Source of the DNA: Cyclobacteriaceae bacterium YHN15
Lineage (GTDB): Bacteria; Bacteroidota; Bacteroidia; Cytophagales; Cyclobacteriaceae
Assembly: GCA_003797895.1 (NCBI GenBank)
Contig: RKQB01000001.1
Span: 573,822-637,821, forward strand
Reading direction: 5' to 3'
Length of the DNA stretch: 64,000 bases
The notes under the pieces were generated by a model, which was given only the letters and a program-made list of their open reading frames with translations, did not search any database and was not told the origin of the DNA. Positions 45,452-56,128 of the stretch are shown here, one piece after another (the first letter of the stretch is position 1; each line of letters starts with the position of its first letter). The position numbers and the translations under genes were made by a program.

Positions 45452-46864
45452 ATGCTAAAAAACCTTTTTGAAGATTTTGATCCGGTCAGTAAAGATCATT
45501 GGATAGAACAGGCATTAAAAGACCTGAAGGGGAAGGATTTTCATCAGACCTTGGTCACGTCGACATATGATGGTATAGAAATTTTCCCATTTTACACGCC
45601 AGAGGACAGTCAGTCTTTTGAATATTTAAATACATACCAAAATAAGATTAACCCAAAACCTGAAATTCCCGGACTTTCACCAAGACTTTGGTCCAATATT
45701 TTTTGCCCAGCCGAAACAGACCCTAAAATCGGGAATAAATTGATCTTAGAAGCTTTGTTGAATGGTTGTGACGCCTTGCTGTTGGATGTTTCAGCAAAAA
45801 CTGATTTTGAGGAATTGCTTAAGGATGTTGAAATTCCATACATACAGCTTTTCCTTAAGCCCAAAACAGATGCCAATCCAGTAGAAGTTGCAGACAATTT
45901 GGTTGGATGGTGGACAAAAACAAAATGGGGAAAAGAACAATTTAACGGAGGATTACTTTGGGATGGTATTTCCAATTTATTGCATAAGAAAGGGCAATTG
46001 AAGGATCAGGTGATTTCTGCTAAAATACTGTTAAAAAATTTAGAAGCCTTTCCAAATTTTTCGGCGCTGACTTTGAATTTTTCCATTTATCACGAAGCTG
46101 GGGGTAGCACCCTACAAGAGCTTAAATATGCATTTTCCGCTTTTATTGAACTTTTGGATCAGTTAACAGATGCAGGGCTTGAAGCTGAAAAGGTTTTTAA
46201 AAATACCTTGCTTTTACTATCTGTTGGTTCCGGATATTTTGAGGAAATCAGTAAGATCAGAGCGTCCAGGATATTTTTTGATTCATTGGCTCAGCTTTAC
46301 CAGGTAAGTTTAAACCCCGAGGAAATCATGGTTTTTTGCCAAACCAGTACCTGGACCAAGTCAAAAATTGATGCGCATACCAATATGCTTAGAAATACTA
46401 CAGAAGCTATGTCGGCCATTTTAGGAGGGTGTAATGCACTTTGGGTAAGACCTCATGACGAGGTTTTGGGAATACCCTCTGGATTTTCCCAAAGAATGGC
46501 AAGGAATGTTTCCAATATTCTAAAAGAGGAAAGCTATTTGGATAAGGTTGTTGATCCTGTGGCAGGGAGTTATTTTGTTGAAAACCTTACCTATCAAATC
46601 CTGAAAAAATTGAGGTCGGAAGTAGCTTCCCTCGAGTTGGCCGGCGGTTGGTGGAAAATCTATTCCGATCATAGTTTGCAGCAGTCAATAAAAGCCTGCA
46701 GAAAGAAGCGTCAGGAAGAGGTACTGAACGGGGATTGTATTAAAGTCGGAGCAAATAAATACAAATCAGATTCAGAAGTGGGAAGATTGGGAAGCAAACT
46801 CAATGTTGAAGAAGCTGATTGGCAGTTAATAAGTGCCAGAGAAACAGGGTTATTGGATAAATAA
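45452..46864 (+). CDS. mutA: Methylmalonyl-CoA mutase small subunit
   Basis: The 470-residue protein is the non-catalytic partner of MutB. It keeps a TIM-barrel mutase fold ([34 protein letters not shown] region near 290-325) but stops before a cobalamin-binding domain and lacks the DxHxxG motif, as expected of the small subunit. mutB starts 10 nt downstream. Confidence 0.93.
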   Translation: MLKNLFEDFDPVSKDHWIEQALKDLKGKDFHQTLVTSTYDGIEIFPFYTPEDSQSFEYLNTYQNKINPKPEIPGLSPRLWSNIFCPAETDPKIGNKLILEALLNGCDALLLDVSAKTDFEELLKDVEIPYIQLFLKPKTDANPVEVADNLVGWWTKTKWGKEQFNGGLLWDGISNLLHKKGQLKDQVISAKILLKNLEAFPNFSALTLNFSIYHEAGGSTLQELKYAFSAFIELLDQLTDAGLEAEKVFKNTLLLLSVGSGYFEEISKIRASRIFFDSLAQLYQVSLNPEEIMVFCQTSTWTKSKIDAHTNMLRNTTEAMSAILGGCNALWVRPHDEVLGIPSGFSQRMARNVSNILKEESYLDKVVDPVAGSYFVENLTYQILKKLRSEVASLELAGGWWKIYSDHSLQQSIKACRKKRQEEVLNGDCIKVGANKYKSDSEVGRLGSKLNVEEADWQLISARETGLLDK

Positions 46865-46874
46865 AATTGTATTA

Positions 46875-49004
46875 ATGATGAGACCGAAAATAGAAAATCT
46901 GTCATTCAAAAAGAATACTGAAAATCAGCCCTATAGAAATAAAGTTTGGGAAACTGCCGAAAAGATCAGGGTACCTTCTGAGTTTTCCGATGAGGTATAT
47001 AAGTCTATTTTCCATCAGGGTTTTGCCGCTGGAATACCTCCATATCTTCGAGGCCCCTATAGTACTATGTATGTATTGAGGCCATGGACGATCAGACAGT
47101 ATGCTGGTTTTTCCACTGCCGAGGAGTCGAATGAATTTTACAGAAGGAATCTTGCTGCAGGTCAAAAAGGACTTTCCGTTGCTTTTGACCTGGCAACCCA
47201 TAGAGGATATGATTCTGATCACCCCAGGGTAGTGGGTGATGTTGGAAAAGCTGGAGTCGCCATAGATTCTGTTTTGGATATGAAAATCCTTTTTGACGGA
47301 ATTCCACTGGACAAGATGTCGGTTTCAATGACGATGAATGGTGCTGTAATCCCCATATTGGCTTTTTTTATTGTTGCAGCAGAAGAACAAGGGGTTAAGA
47401 AAGAGCATTTAAGCGGGACCATTCAAAATGATATTCTGAAGGAGTTTATGGTGAGAAATACCTACATCTATCCACCTTTGCCTTCGATGAGAATCATTGC
47501 GGATATTTTTGCGTATACTTCCAAATACATGCCTAAATTTAACTCAATTTCCATATCCGGATATCATATGCAAGAGGCAGGTGCAACCGCTGAACTGGAG
47601 TTGGCTTACACATTGGCAGATGGCCTGGAATATTTAAGGACAGGTCTTAAAGCTGGACTGGATATTGATGATTTTGCCCCTAGGCTTTCCTTTTTTTGGG
47701 CCATAGGGATGAATCATTTCATGGAAATTGCCAAAATGCGTGCAGGACGTCTACTTTGGGCCAAAATTGTAAAACAGTTTGATCCAAAAGACCCAAAGTC
47801 TTTGGCCTTAAGGACGCATTGTCAAACATCTGGGTGGTCTTTGACAGCGCAGGATGCCTTTAACAATGTAACAAGGACCACGATAGAAGCATTGGCTGCG
47901 GTCTTGGGACATACCCAATCTCTGCATACCAATTCCTTTGACGAAGCGATCGCTTTACCCACGGATTTTTCTGCCAGGATTGCGAGAAATACACAGCTTT
48001 ATTTACAGGAAGAATCGGGCATTACCAAAGTAGTAGACCCTTGGGGAGGTGCCTATTATGTCGAATACCTTACTGATCAATTGGTGGAAAAATCATGGGA
48101 ATTGCTACAGGAAGTGGAGGAAATAGGAGGTATGGCAAAGGCCATCGAAGCAGGAATTCCAAAAATGAGGATTGAGGAAGCGGCGGCGAGAAAACAAGCA
48201 AGAATTGACAGCGGTAAAGACATTATTGTCGGTGTTAATAGGTATCAAAATGATGAGGAATCCAAGTTTGATACCTTGGAGGTAGACAATAACATGGTCA
48301 GGATTTCCCAAATAGAACGTCTGAATTTGCTTAAATCAGAAAGAAACCAAAAAGAAGTATATGCTGCACTGGCATTACTTACAGATGCTGCAAGGACAGG
48401 AAATGGCAATTTATTGGACTTGGCGGTGGAGGCTGCACGAAAAAGAGCTACTTTAGGAGAAATTTCAGATGCCATGGAGAAAGAATTTGGCAGACATAAA
48501 GCAACCATAAAATCCGTATCAGGGGTGTATTCAGGAGAGGCCAAAGACGATAAAAGTTTCATGGAAGCCCAAGAGCTAACTGATAAATTCGCTTCTTTGG
48601 AGGGTCGAAGGCCAAGGATAATGGTGGCTAAAATGGGACAGGATGGCCATGATCGAGGAGCCAAAGTAATCGCTACTGGTTTTGCGGATTTGGGTTTTGA
48701 CGTAGATATAGGCCCTTTGTTCCAGACTCCGGAAGAAGTGGCCATGCAGGCCATTGAAAATGATGTTCATATTGTCGGAGCATCTTCTTTGGCTGCAGGG
48801 CATAAGACTTTGGTGCCTGCATTGATCGCTGAACTGAAAAAGCTTGGAAGAGACGATATTATGGTAATCGCTGGAGGAGTAATTCCTCCCAAGGATTATC
48901 AATTTCTCTATGATTCCGGAGTGGCTGCGATTTTTGGACCGGGGACTGTATTGCCAAAGGCTGCGATAGAGATTTTAGAAAAATTAATGGGAAGTCATAT
49001 ATAA
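46875..49004 (+). CDS. mutB: Methylmalonyl-CoA mutase large subunit
   Basis: This catalytic, adenosylcobalamin-dependent subunit interconverts methylmalonyl-CoA and succinyl-CoA. I use the first of two ATGs at 46875/46878, giving 709 residues. A farther upstream frame opening at 46833 would overlap mutA by 32 nt. The TIM barrel is followed by the B12 domain with D590-G-H592-D-R-G595; His592 is the cobalt ligand. [12 protein letters not shown] and IAGGVIPP complete the base-off B12 motif. Confidence 0.97.
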   Translation: MMRPKIENLSFKKNTENQPYRNKVWETAEKIRVPSEFSDEVYKSIFHQGFAAGIPPYLRGPYSTMYVLRPWTIRQYAGFSTAEESNEFYRRNLAAGQKGLSVAFDLATHRGYDSDHPRVVGDVGKAGVAIDSVLDMKILFDGIPLDKMSVSMTMNGAVIPILAFFIVAAEEQGVKKEHLSGTIQNDILKEFMVRNTYIYPPLPSMRIIADIFAYTSKYMPKFNSISISGYHMQEAGATAELELAYTLADGLEYLRTGLKAGLDIDDFAPRLSFFWAIGMNHFMEIAKMRAGRLLWAKIVKQFDPKDPKSLALRTHCQTSGWSLTAQDAFNNVTRTTIEALAAVLGHTQSLHTNSFDEAIALPTDFSARIARNTQLYLQEESGITKVVDPWGGAYYVEYLTDQLVEKSWELLQEVEEIGGMAKAIEAGIPKMRIEEAAARKQARIDSGKDIIVGVNRYQNDEESKFDTLEVDNNMVRISQIERLNLLKSERNQKEVYAALALLTDAARTGNGNLLDLAVEAARKRATLGEISDAMEKEFGRHKATIKSVSGVYSGEAKDDKSFMEAQELTDKFASLEGRRPRIMVAKMGQDGHDRGAKVIATGFADLGFDVDIGPLFQTPEEVAMQAIENDVHIVGASSLAAGHKTLVPALIAELKKLGRDDIMVIAGGVIPPKDYQFLYDSGVAAIFGPGTVLPKAAIEILEKLMGSHI

Positions 49005-49024
49005 TCCATTTTTGAAAAGGAAGC

Positions 49025-50917
49025 ATGAAATCGATCACACTTATTTTTGATCAAAGTAGGGAAGAAGAAGTTGATGAAAAGATTTTACCACTTTTTGAGA
49101 ATAACATAAAAATCAAGATTGCCTATAAAGATTTCAGGAATTTTGAGTTCTCAGAGACTGATTTTTTGGTCTGTTATTTGTCTGATGAACAACTATATGA
49201 ATTTCTTGATGAGATTTTAGAAAGTCATTGGAAGATAGGCTTTCTCCCCCATCCTGAAATGAAAGAAGGTAGACAGGGCTTTGGAATTTCCTCCAATCTT
49301 GAGGTAGCGGTAGATAATATCCTTCAGACTGAAGAAGTTTTAGAAGTAGATGTGCTTTTGGCCAATGGGAAACCGGTTTTAAATAAATTAATCATTGGAA
49401 ACACTTTTAGTCTGATGTACGGCTCAGGTGTAAAAACAGGGTTTTTTGCCAAATTGTATGGCAGGATGAGGAATTTTTTTGGTTCTTTTAGAAAGGTTCA
49501 ACTACATCCCTTCACCATTTGCTGGAGTACTGGTTCAGAAGAGGACAAGGAAAGATCCATAGAAACAGCAGCCCTGGGTATGGTGATCGTTCAACATGGT
49601 AAAAGTTCTATTTTATCCCGTCGGATAATTGAGGACTCCAATCCCAATGATGGTTTGATGCACTGTTTGGTTTTGGCGCCCAAAAGTGTCTGGGAAATCA
49701 TCAAATTCGGTTTTTACAGTATTTTTAAATCAAAATCCAGAAGTACTCTGCCAGATTATGTTGCCCACATCAAAACAGATAAAATCAAAATCAGTAGTGA
49801 GAAATCTGTGAACTTTGCTGTGGATGAGGTTTTATTGAGTGCGAAAGAGATTGAACTTGAAATCCTTCCAAAAGCATTGGGAATTGTTCCTGGGAGTTTG
49901 TTGGAAACCAAAAAGGATGTTGAAAAGAAAAGAGTTTTTAAAGTGCAAAATCTCCCTAGTGGGGAGTTAAAAAGTGAGTTATTAAACCGCTATCTGCCAT
50001 TTACAAATCATGCGACGACGGAGGAATTTAAATGGCTTTTCAGTTTTTTAAGGGAAAATTCTCAGGTGAGCCAAAGTTATTTGGTCTTGATGTCACTCTC
50101 TACCATTATTGCCACATTTGGACTTTTTGGAAATTCCTCCCCGGTTATAATAGGAGCCATGATTTTGGCACCATTGATGTCCCCAATCATATCTCTTTCT
50201 ATGGGAGTATTGAGACAGGAAAATAAATTGATCAAAGAAAGTCTGAAAACCATTGCATATGGTTTAGCTATCAGTTATGTTTTTGCCATTTTGATCACAT
50301 GGTTAACACCATTGAATTCTGCCAACAGCGAGATTCTTGCCCGAATTCGACCGAATCTTCTGGATTTGGGAATAGCAGCAGCTTCCGGGATTGCCGGAGC
50401 CTATGCCCATGCCAAAAAAGAAATTGTAAAGACTTTGGCAGGGGTAGCCATAGCAGTCGCTTTGGTCCCACCATTGGCTGTATCAGGCATTGGACTAGGT
50501 TGGGGGGATTGGCCTGTATTCTGGGGAGCTTTGCTTTTGCTGGGAACTAATCTTGCAGGAATGGTATTGGCTGCGGCAATGACATTCTTATTACTTGGTT
50601 TCAGTCCTTTCAAGTTGGCTAGAAAGGGCTTACTGATTTCTTTGTTTTTTGTTGCTCTTATAAGCGCACCATTGGGATTTGGGTTTTCCAAGATGGTGAA
50701 GGAAAATAAAATCATTCAGCTATTGAGCGGAGCAGAAATTCCTCAGGGAAAATTTCGCGATGTGAGGGTGATCAGAATGCAGCCCATGCGGATATCTCTT
50801 TCAATAATTTCTGAAAAACCTCTTGACTTTGAAGAGCTCAATTCGGTAAAAAATAAAATACAAGATATTGTAGGGCAGGAAGTTGAGGTAGAACTTTCTG
50901 TCGGTTTAATACTTTAG
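49025..50917 (+). CDS. DUF389 membrane protein with N-terminal DAGK-like domain
   Basis: The 630-residue protein has a soluble N-terminal half (about 1-300) resembling diacylglycerol kinase/NAD kinase-like proteins (GFLPHPEMKEGRQGFGISSN, GLMHCLVLAPKSVWE). The second half (about 345-560) is the DUF389 domain (TIGR00341-like) with SSPVIIGAMILAPLMSPI and six hydrophobic helices. The function is unknown. The N-terminal glycine-rich nucleotide loop of true kinases is not obvious. It is followed 42 nt later by an antiporter gene. Confidence 0.82.
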   Translation: MKSITLIFDQSREEEVDEKILPLFENNIKIKIAYKDFRNFEFSETDFLVCYLSDEQLYEFLDEILESHWKIGFLPHPEMKEGRQGFGISSNLEVAVDNILQTEEVLEVDVLLANGKPVLNKLIIGNTFSLMYGSGVKTGFFAKLYGRMRNFFGSFRKVQLHPFTICWSTGSEEDKERSIETAALGMVIVQHGKSSILSRRIIEDSNPNDGLMHCLVLAPKSVWEIIKFGFYSIFKSKSRSTLPDYVAHIKTDKIKISSEKSVNFAVDEVLLSAKEIELEILPKALGIVPGSLLETKKDVEKKRVFKVQNLPSGELKSELLNRYLPFTNHATTEEFKWLFSFLRENSQVSQSYLVLMSLSTIIATFGLFGNSSPVIIGAMILAPLMSPIISLSMGVLRQENKLIKESLKTIAYGLAISYVFAILITWLTPLNSANSEILARIRPNLLDLGIAAASGIAGAYAHAKKEIVKTLAGVAIAVALVPPLAVSGIGLGWGDWPVFWGALLLLGTNLAGMVLAAAMTFLLLGFSPFKLARKGLLISLFFVALISAPLGFGFSKMVKENKIIQLLSGAEIPQGKFRDVRVIRMQPMRISLSIISEKPLDFEELNSVKNKIQDIVGQEVEVELSVGLIL

Positions 50918-50959
50918 TCCTGATAAATATTTATATTGGGTTCATATAATTAAATCGTT

Positions 50960-53122
50960 ATGGTTTTAGCTGCATACCTGGATTTTTCATTACCTTGGAG
51001 CAACCCTGTTCTTATTTTTGCGAGTATTCTTTTTATCATCCTTTTTGCCCCGATTCTTCTAAACAGAATTAAAATCCCTCAGCTTATCGGATTGATCATT
51101 GCAGGTGCTATAATTGGTCCAAATGGACTAAATTTATTGGAAAGAGACAGTAGCGTTGTATTGTTTGGCACGGTTGGTTTGCTCTATATTATGTTTTTGG
51201 CAGGTCTTGAAATCGATATGGGAGATTTCAAAAAGAACAAAAATAAAAGTATTGTTTTTGGACTTTTCACATTTTCCATTCCTATGGTATTGGGGTTTTT
51301 CTCAGGAATATATGTGTTGGGATTTGAAGTCCTAACATCCATCCTTTTAGCAAGTATGTTTGCATCCCATACGCTTATTGCCTATCCAATCCTCAGCAAA
51401 ATGGGCGTCGTGAAAAACAAAGCTGTTAATATCACAGTGGGCGGTACAGTCATTACTGATACATTGGCACTTTTGGTTTTAGCGATCATTGTTGCCATGT
51501 CCTCGGGAGAACTAACAAATGATTTCTGGATAAGGATGGGAGTTTCTATTTTGATTTTCTCCGCAATTGTCATATTTGGTTTCCCCGTTTTGGGCAGATG
51601 GTTTTTCAAAAGAAATGATGATCCTATTGCGCAGTATATTTTTGTTTTGGCTATGGTGTTTTTGGGGGCTTTTTTGGCAGAAGCGGCCGGAATAGAAGGT
51701 ATTATCGGAGCGTTTCTTGCAGGTCTGGCATTGAATAAGTTGATCCCTCATACTTCACCATTGATGAATAGGATTGAATTTGTGGGTAATGCATTATTCA
51801 TTCCATTTTTTCTGATCGGGGTGGGTATGTTGATAGATTTCCGAGTTTTCTTTTCTGATGTTGAAACCATAATCGTTGCTGCTACAATGACCATAGTCGC
51901 CACTGTTTCCAAATTTTTGGCTGCGTGGATTACCCAAAAAACATTTAAATTTTCAGCCGCACAAAGAGATGTGATTTTCGGTCTGAGCAATGCCCAAGCT
52001 GCGGCGACATTAGCCGCTATTTTGGTGGGTTATAATGTCATTCTAGGGGTAAATGAAGAAGGAGAACCAATACGTTTGTTAGGGGAAAGTATTTTGAACG
52101 GTACTATTTTGATGATTTTGGTCACTTGTACAGTCGCATCCTTTGTCGCCCAGAGAGGTGCTTCAAAATTGGTTTTGGAAGAAAGTGAAGAAATTGACGA
52201 AACTGAGAAAGAGGATTCTGATGAAAAGATTCTTATTCCGGTAAATTATCCGGATAATATTGAAGAATTGATTCATCTAGGCGTGACAATTAAGGCGCAA
52301 TCTGCGAAAAACAGTCTTCTTGCATTGAATATTGTCCCTTCAGATTCTGAAGACGAAAGCAAAGAGAAGTATGCAAGAAAACTATTGGAAAAGGCAAGCG
52401 TCAGTGCATCTGCAACAGATAATATCTTAACGGAATTAATCAGGTATGATTCTAATGTAGTCAATGGGATTACAAATGTCATAAAGGAAAATAAGGTTTC
52501 TGATATAATTTTAGGTTTGCACAAAAAGCAGGAGATATCTGATACCTTTCTAGGTAAATTGACTGAGGGTATTCTTGGCAAAAGTAATGTTACCGCATTG
52601 ATTTATCAGTCTAATCAGCCTTTAAACACGATTACAAGGTATATTATTGTGATTCCTAAAAATGCCGAAAAAGAAATGGGCTTTGCTTTTTGGTTGTTGA
52701 GGGTTTGGAATATCGGGCGAAATACTGGTGCCAAATTGGTGTTTTTTGGTTCAAATGATACATTGAAATATATTCAACAGGTTCATTTGAAATTCAGCTT
52801 AGAGGCTGAATTCGTTGAATTTGAAGATTGGGATGACTTCTTGATCATTTCAAAGGACCTGAAAGAGGATGATGCTTTGGTAGTAATCATGAGTCGAACC
52901 AATGGTGTCTCTTTTGACCCAATAATGGAGAAACTGCCCAAGTATTTGAATAAATATTTCAATAAAAATAACTATATACTTTTATACCCCATGCAATTTG
53001 ATTTCGATGGGAAGGGATTTACCAAATATGGTGGGACTTCATTATTAAATCCCATATTGGAAGGGGTGCATAATTTGGAAAACTTCGGGGATACAATTGG
53101 GAAATTATTCAAAAAGAAGTAA
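50960..53122 (+). CDS. CPA2 family cation:proton antiporter with C-terminal USP-like domain
   Basis: The 720-residue protein has about 12-13 helices in the first 395 residues with the Na/H exchanger pattern ([51 protein letters not shown]). A charged linker leads to a cytosolic domain (about 430-715) resembling universal stress proteins. It probably exchanges K+ or Na+ for H+. A large bidirectional hairpin follows the stop codon. Confidence 0.92.
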   Translation: MVLAAYLDFSLPWSNPVLIFASILFIILFAPILLNRIKIPQLIGLIIAGAIIGPNGLNLLERDSSVVLFGTVGLLYIMFLAGLEIDMGDFKKNKNKSIVFGLFTFSIPMVLGFFSGIYVLGFEVLTSILLASMFASHTLIAYPILSKMGVVKNKAVNITVGGTVITDTLALLVLAIIVAMSSGELTNDFWIRMGVSILIFSAIVIFGFPVLGRWFFKRNDDPIAQYIFVLAMVFLGAFLAEAAGIEGIIGAFLAGLALNKLIPHTSPLMNRIEFVGNALFIPFFLIGVGMLIDFRVFFSDVETIIVAATMTIVATVSKFLAAWITQKTFKFSAAQRDVIFGLSNAQAAATLAAILVGYNVILGVNEEGEPIRLLGESILNGTILMILVTCTVASFVAQRGASKLVLEESEEIDETEKEDSDEKILIPVNYPDNIEELIHLGVTIKAQSAKNSLLALNIVPSDSEDESKEKYARKLLEKASVSASATDNILTELIRYDSNVVNGITNVIKENKVSDIILGLHKKQEISDTFLGKLTEGILGKSNVTALIYQSNQPLNTITRYIIVIPKNAEKEMGFAFWLLRVWNIGRNTGAKLVFFGSNDTLKYIQQVHLKFSLEAEFVEFEDWDDFLIISKDLKEDDALVVIMSRTNGVSFDPIMEKLPKYLNKYFNKNNYILLYPMQFDFDGKGFTKYGGTSLLNPILEGVHNLENFGDTIGKLFKKK

Positions 53123-53178
53123 AAAAAACCGCGGAAAATAAAAGTGAGATTGACTCTTATTTTTATCCCGCGGAAAAA
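53122..53178. terminator. Bidirectional terminator after the antiporter gene
   Basis: CCGCGG (53129-53134) and CCGCGG (53168-53173) close an extended hairpin whose inner arms, AAAATAAAAGTGAG and CTCTTATTTTTAT, also pair. It is A-rich on the left and has AAAAAT on the right, so it can stop transcription from either side. Confidence 0.75.
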
Positions 53179-53190
53179 TATATTCTGCAA

Positions 53191-53511
53191 TTAATTATCC
53201 TCTCCTCTGAGTTTGATAATTGAACCTTCCAACAAGGTACTGATTCGAACTTGGCAAGCCAATCTGCTAGTAGAATAATACTCAGGCAGGTTTTCTAACT
53301 GATCCAATTCAACATCTGTTGCAATCCCCAATTCCTCTTCACCTTTTAGAACTTCTATATGGCAGGTGGCACAAAGGGCCATGCCTCCACAAGTCGCCAA
53401 AATGGGATACTCATAGGCTTTTAATATTTCCATTAAACTTAAGCCCATGTCATCAGGGGCTTCTATCTTTTGACGGTTACCGTCTTGATCTTCTACTGTA
53501 AATGATACCAT
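53191..53511 (-). CDS. 2Fe-2S ferredoxin
   Basis: This 106-residue adrenodoxin-like ferredoxin has cluster ligands Cys41, Cys47, Cys50 and Cys86, with CGGMALCATCHIEV as the core. It ends with a short Leu/Arg tail. The spacing C-x5-C-x2-C-x35-C fits the vertebrate-type class. It lies 15 nt downstream of a ferredoxin reductase gene, so they likely form an electron-transfer pair. Confidence 0.94.
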   Translation of the reverse strand: MVSFTVEDQDGNRQKIEAPDDMGLSLMEILKAYEYPILATCGGMALCATCHIEVLKGEEELGIATDVELDQLENLPEYYSTSRLACQVRISTLLEGSIIKLRGEDN

Positions 53512-53526
53512 TTTGCAAAAATAGAA

Positions 53527-54531
53527 TTAAAAGGAATTTACACCATTGACAGTAGTGTATTTAAAACTTAATTTTTGATCTGGATAGACATACTTGAATG
53601 CTGAATGCATCATGATAGCTGCTTCATGAAAACCGCAAAGAATTAGTTTTAACTTACCTGGGTATGTGTTGATATCTCCTATGGCATAAATTCGTTCCAC
53701 GCCGGTGGAATAGTCTCTTGTGTCTACCTCAATCGCACTCTTGTCTATATTCAGACCCCAATCTGCGATTGGACCAAGTTTTGGGCTAAGGCCAAATAAT
53801 GGAATTAAATAATCCGCGTTGATGATTATCTCCTCTTTATTCTTTCCTTCTAATTTTACATTATGAAGTTGTCCATTACCACTCAATTCTTTCAGATTGG
53901 CAGATAGAATCAAATCGATTTTGCCATTGTTTGCCAAGTCATATACTTTTGCAGCTGAATCCGGTGCGCCACGGAATGTTTCATTACGATGTACCAGCGT
54001 AACTCTTTCTGCAAGATTGGCCAAATAAATTGTCCAATCCAAAGCCGAATCTCCACCTCCCGCAAGGACAACTTTTTTATCCCTGAAAGTTTCCGGATTT
54101 TTTACCATGTAGGTCACCCCTCTTCCTTCAAATTTTTCCAGATTTTCCAAAACAGGTTTCCTCGGCTCGAATACACCAAGTCCTCCTGCGATGACAATAA
54201 CCTGCGCGTGCACTTGGGTGTTGTCATTAGTTGTAACAATGAAAGAACCGTCATCTTGTTTTGCCAAATAATCCACTCTCTCTCCTAATGTAAAAGTGGG
54301 TTTGAATGGTTTTATTTGCTTCATCAAATTATCTACTAACTCTTGGGCCTTGATCTCAGGATATCCGGGGATATCATAAATAGGCTTCTGAGGGTAGATT
54401 TCGGAAAGTTGGCCTCCCACTTGGGGAAGATAATCAATAAGGTGACACCGCATTTTCAGCAATCCTGCCTCAAACACCGCAAATAAACCTACCGGTCCAG
54501 CTCCAATGATACAAATGTCAGTAGTGATCAT
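53527..54531 (-). CDS. Ferredoxin-NADP+ reductase, thioredoxin reductase-like type
   Basis: The 334-residue flavoprotein has two Rossmann nucleotide-binding segments, FAD at GAGPVG (10-15) and NAD(P) at VVLAGGGDSALD, with no CxxC disulfide redox centre. This is the TrxR-like FNR pattern found in Bacteroidota and green sulfur bacteria. It ends 15 nt before the ferredoxin gene. Its promoter contains a sequence shared with the marR promoter. Confidence 0.93.
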   Translation of the reverse strand: MITTDICIIGAGPVGLFAVFEAGLLKMRCHLIDYLPQVGGQLSEIYPQKPIYDIPGYPEIKAQELVDNLMKQIKPFKPTFTLGERVDYLAKQDDGSFIVTTNDNTQVHAQVIVIAGGLGVFEPRKPVLENLEKFEGRGVTYMVKNPETFRDKKVVLAGGGDSALDWTIYLANLAERVTLVHRNETFRGAPDSAAKVYDLANNGKIDLILSANLKELSGNGQLHNVKLEGKNKEEIIINADYLIPLFGLSPKLGPIADWGLNIDKSAIEVDTRDYSTGVERIYAIGDINTYPGKLKLILCGFHEAAIMMHSAFKYVYPDQKLSFKYTTVNGVNSF

Positions 54532-54580
54532 GATATGTTTTATTTATTGGTAAAACCAATCTTTTAGATAATTGTTCGTG

Positions 54581-54588
54581 CAAATATA
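54581..54588 (-). promoter_or_regulatory. -7 box of the ferredoxin reductase promoter
   Basis: On the minus strand TATATTTG continues as TATATTTGCA. A weaker TTTA lies 19 nt upstream (54608-54611). The putative MarR operator (54586-54605) sits between the two boxes. Confidence 0.65.
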
Positions 54589-54605
54589 ATTAGTATAACA
54601 AGTAA
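54586..54605. promoter_or_regulatory. Putative MarR operator in the ferredoxin reductase promoter
   Basis: ATAATTAGTATAACAAGTAA matches the site in front of marR (55061-55080) at 16 of 20 bases and is partly palindromic. It sits between the -33 and -7 boxes, where a bound repressor would block RNA polymerase. Confidence 0.5.
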
Positions 54606-54624
54606 TTTAAATAAATACTTTCAT

Positions 54625-55056
54625 CTATTCGAGGTTATCATATATGGTATTTAGTATTCTTTTAAATTCCTCAAAATCTTTTTCATTCAAATTTTCCCAA
54701 GCTTTTTCCCGGATTGATGCCACTTTTGGCTTCAATTCTATGACCTTATTCACTCCTGATTCTGTAAGCAAGAGTTGAAAACTCCTTCTGTCCATGGGAT
54801 GTGGTACTCTTTCAACATAGCCTTTTTTCGTCAATAAATCAATGATTCTGGTAAGTGTTGGCTGATCTTTAAAGACGAGATGAGCGAGCTCTGATTGGCT
54901 TAATAGTTCATTTTCAGATAGGTTTTTCAATATGAGCCATTGATCCACGGTCAAGTCAAAGTCCCCCAATTTAAATTTCCTTTGGGCATATTGTTTGACA
55001 CGCCTTGCCGTGCGGTCCAATAAAAAAGAATATTTACTAAACTGTTCTTGTGTCAT
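54625..55056 (-). CDS. MarR family transcriptional regulator
   Basis: I use the ATG at 55056 (MTQEQFSKYS), giving 143 residues; an upstream ATG at 55071 would sit inside the putative operator. The winged-helix DNA-binding domain is clear: FDLTVDQWLILKNL, LSQSELAHLVFKDQPTLTRIIDLL and GYVERVPHPMDRRSFQLLLT. It is upstream of the ferredoxin reductase and ferredoxin genes on the same strand and probably regulates both and itself. Confidence 0.92.
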   Translation of the reverse strand: MTQEQFSKYSFLLDRTARRVKQYAQRKFKLGDFDLTVDQWLILKNLSENELLSQSELAHLVFKDQPTLTRIIDLLTKKGYVERVPHPMDRRSFQLLLTESGVNKVIELKPKVASIREKAWENLNEKDFEEFKRILNTIYDNLE

Positions 55057-55060
55057 ACAA

Positions 55061-55080
55061 ATAATTAGCATGACAAATAT
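55061..55080. promoter_or_regulatory. Putative MarR operator upstream of marR
   Basis: ATAATTAGCATGACAAATAT pairs at 7 of 10 symmetric positions and repeats the site at 54586-54605. It spans 5-24 nt before the marR ATG and overlaps the -7 box. Confidence 0.5.
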
Positions 55081-55081
55081 A
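55074..55081 (-). promoter_or_regulatory. -7 box of the marR promoter
   Basis: The minus strand reads TATATTTG. A TTTG lies 16 nt upstream, shorter than the usual spacing, so the -33 assignment is uncertain. The -7 match itself is exact. Confidence 0.5.
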
Positions 55082-55136
55082 ATAAGTAAAAATTAAACAA
55101 AACATATTCCCTATAAAAATTATAGATTAAATAGGG

Positions 55137-55997
55137 TTAATTCCTTGCCCTATCCTCGTTTCTGTAGATAAGGTTGCCATCTTTGTCCCATTCAGCTCTG
55201 ATAAATGGGCGAAACCCCTTTGTGAAGGGTTCTTCTTGGTATTGAATTTCTCTTTTTCTGACAATTTTATTTTTATTGTTCCAATATTCTGTCCATAGAC
55301 CGACTTTTTCTCCAAAATGATATTCTCCAGTCACAGCTATCTGTCCATCTTCATAAAAATGAAAGAAGTTGCCTTCCTGTAGTTCATATTCCATAGGTGT
55401 AAGCTTTTCAATTTGATTGGTAGCTTTGTTGTAATAAGATACTCTGGAATCTTTTGGCCAACCTTCCGAAAAATGAAGTTTATCCAGTAATACACTTTTG
55501 TTATCATAGGTAAGCCAGATTCCATGCCTGGTTCCAAAGTAAAAATTACCTTCTTCTACCATTGTGGTATCAAAAGATTTTGTGTAGGGTCCGTGGAGTA
55601 GATACCCCCTCGAAGGATCAAAATCTTTTGTTCGTATTACATTTTCCTTTTTGTCATACCAGTAAATATCCCTTATATATTGATCGATAACTTTTTTCTC
55701 AGTTGTATAAAAGAAATTTTGGAATTGTGTTTGGCTTCTAAATGTCTGTCTGATTCTTACTCTCTTAACTTTTTGACCATAATAGATATTTTTCTTCTTG
55801 CTTTTATTTTCCTTTTTTTTCTTCTCTTTTCGTTCTTTATCATCGAAAAGTAAAAGTGGTAGCGTAGTAGGCATCAATTTATCGCTTACCACTCCCGAAG
55901 AATCCGGATCGGTAGCTTTTTCCTTTTTCCGTTTTTGGGCAAAAGCTAAATTACTTATCTGAAAAAGAATCAAAATGAAGACGATTTTCCTAATCAT
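55137..55997 (-). CDS. Exported MORN-variant repeat protein
   Basis: The 286-residue protein has a signal peptide (1-20). Residues 20-60 are lysine-rich. From about 130 it has YwqK/MORN-like units with alternating phrases such as SFDTTMVEEGNFYFGTRHG, QEGNFFHFYEDGQIAVTGEY and HFGEKVGLWTEYWNN. Such repeats form beta-hairpins and occur in many exported Bacteroidota proteins of unknown role. It ends 80 nt before the marR start and reads in the same direction. Confidence 0.8.
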   Translation of the reverse strand: MIRKIVFILILFQISNLAFAQKRKKEKATDPDSSGVVSDKLMPTTLPLLLFDDKERKEKKKKENKSKKKNIYYGQKVKRVRIRQTFRSQTQFQNFFYTTEKKVIDQYIRDIYWYDKKENVIRTKDFDPSRGYLLHGPYTKSFDTTMVEEGNFYFGTRHGIWLTYDNKSVLLDKLHFSEGWPKDSRVSYYNKATNQIEKLTPMEYELQEGNFFHFYEDGQIAVTGEYHFGEKVGLWTEYWNNKNKIVRKREIQYQEEPFTKGFRPFIRAEWDKDGNLIYRNEDRARN

Positions 55998-56128
55998 GTC
56001 AGATAAACGCGAATTATTATAGAATTATTTTGGGACAAAGTTACAAATACAAAATCAATTCCAATCTTTAGCTTAGATTTAAAGATTCTAATCCTTAATT
56101 TTGGCGGAGTTTATTAACCTATCATAAA

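Noticed and set aside
46833..46874. Upstream extension of mutB
   Set aside because: It would overlap mutA by 32 nt. Two ATGs at 46875/46878 directly follow the mutA stop.
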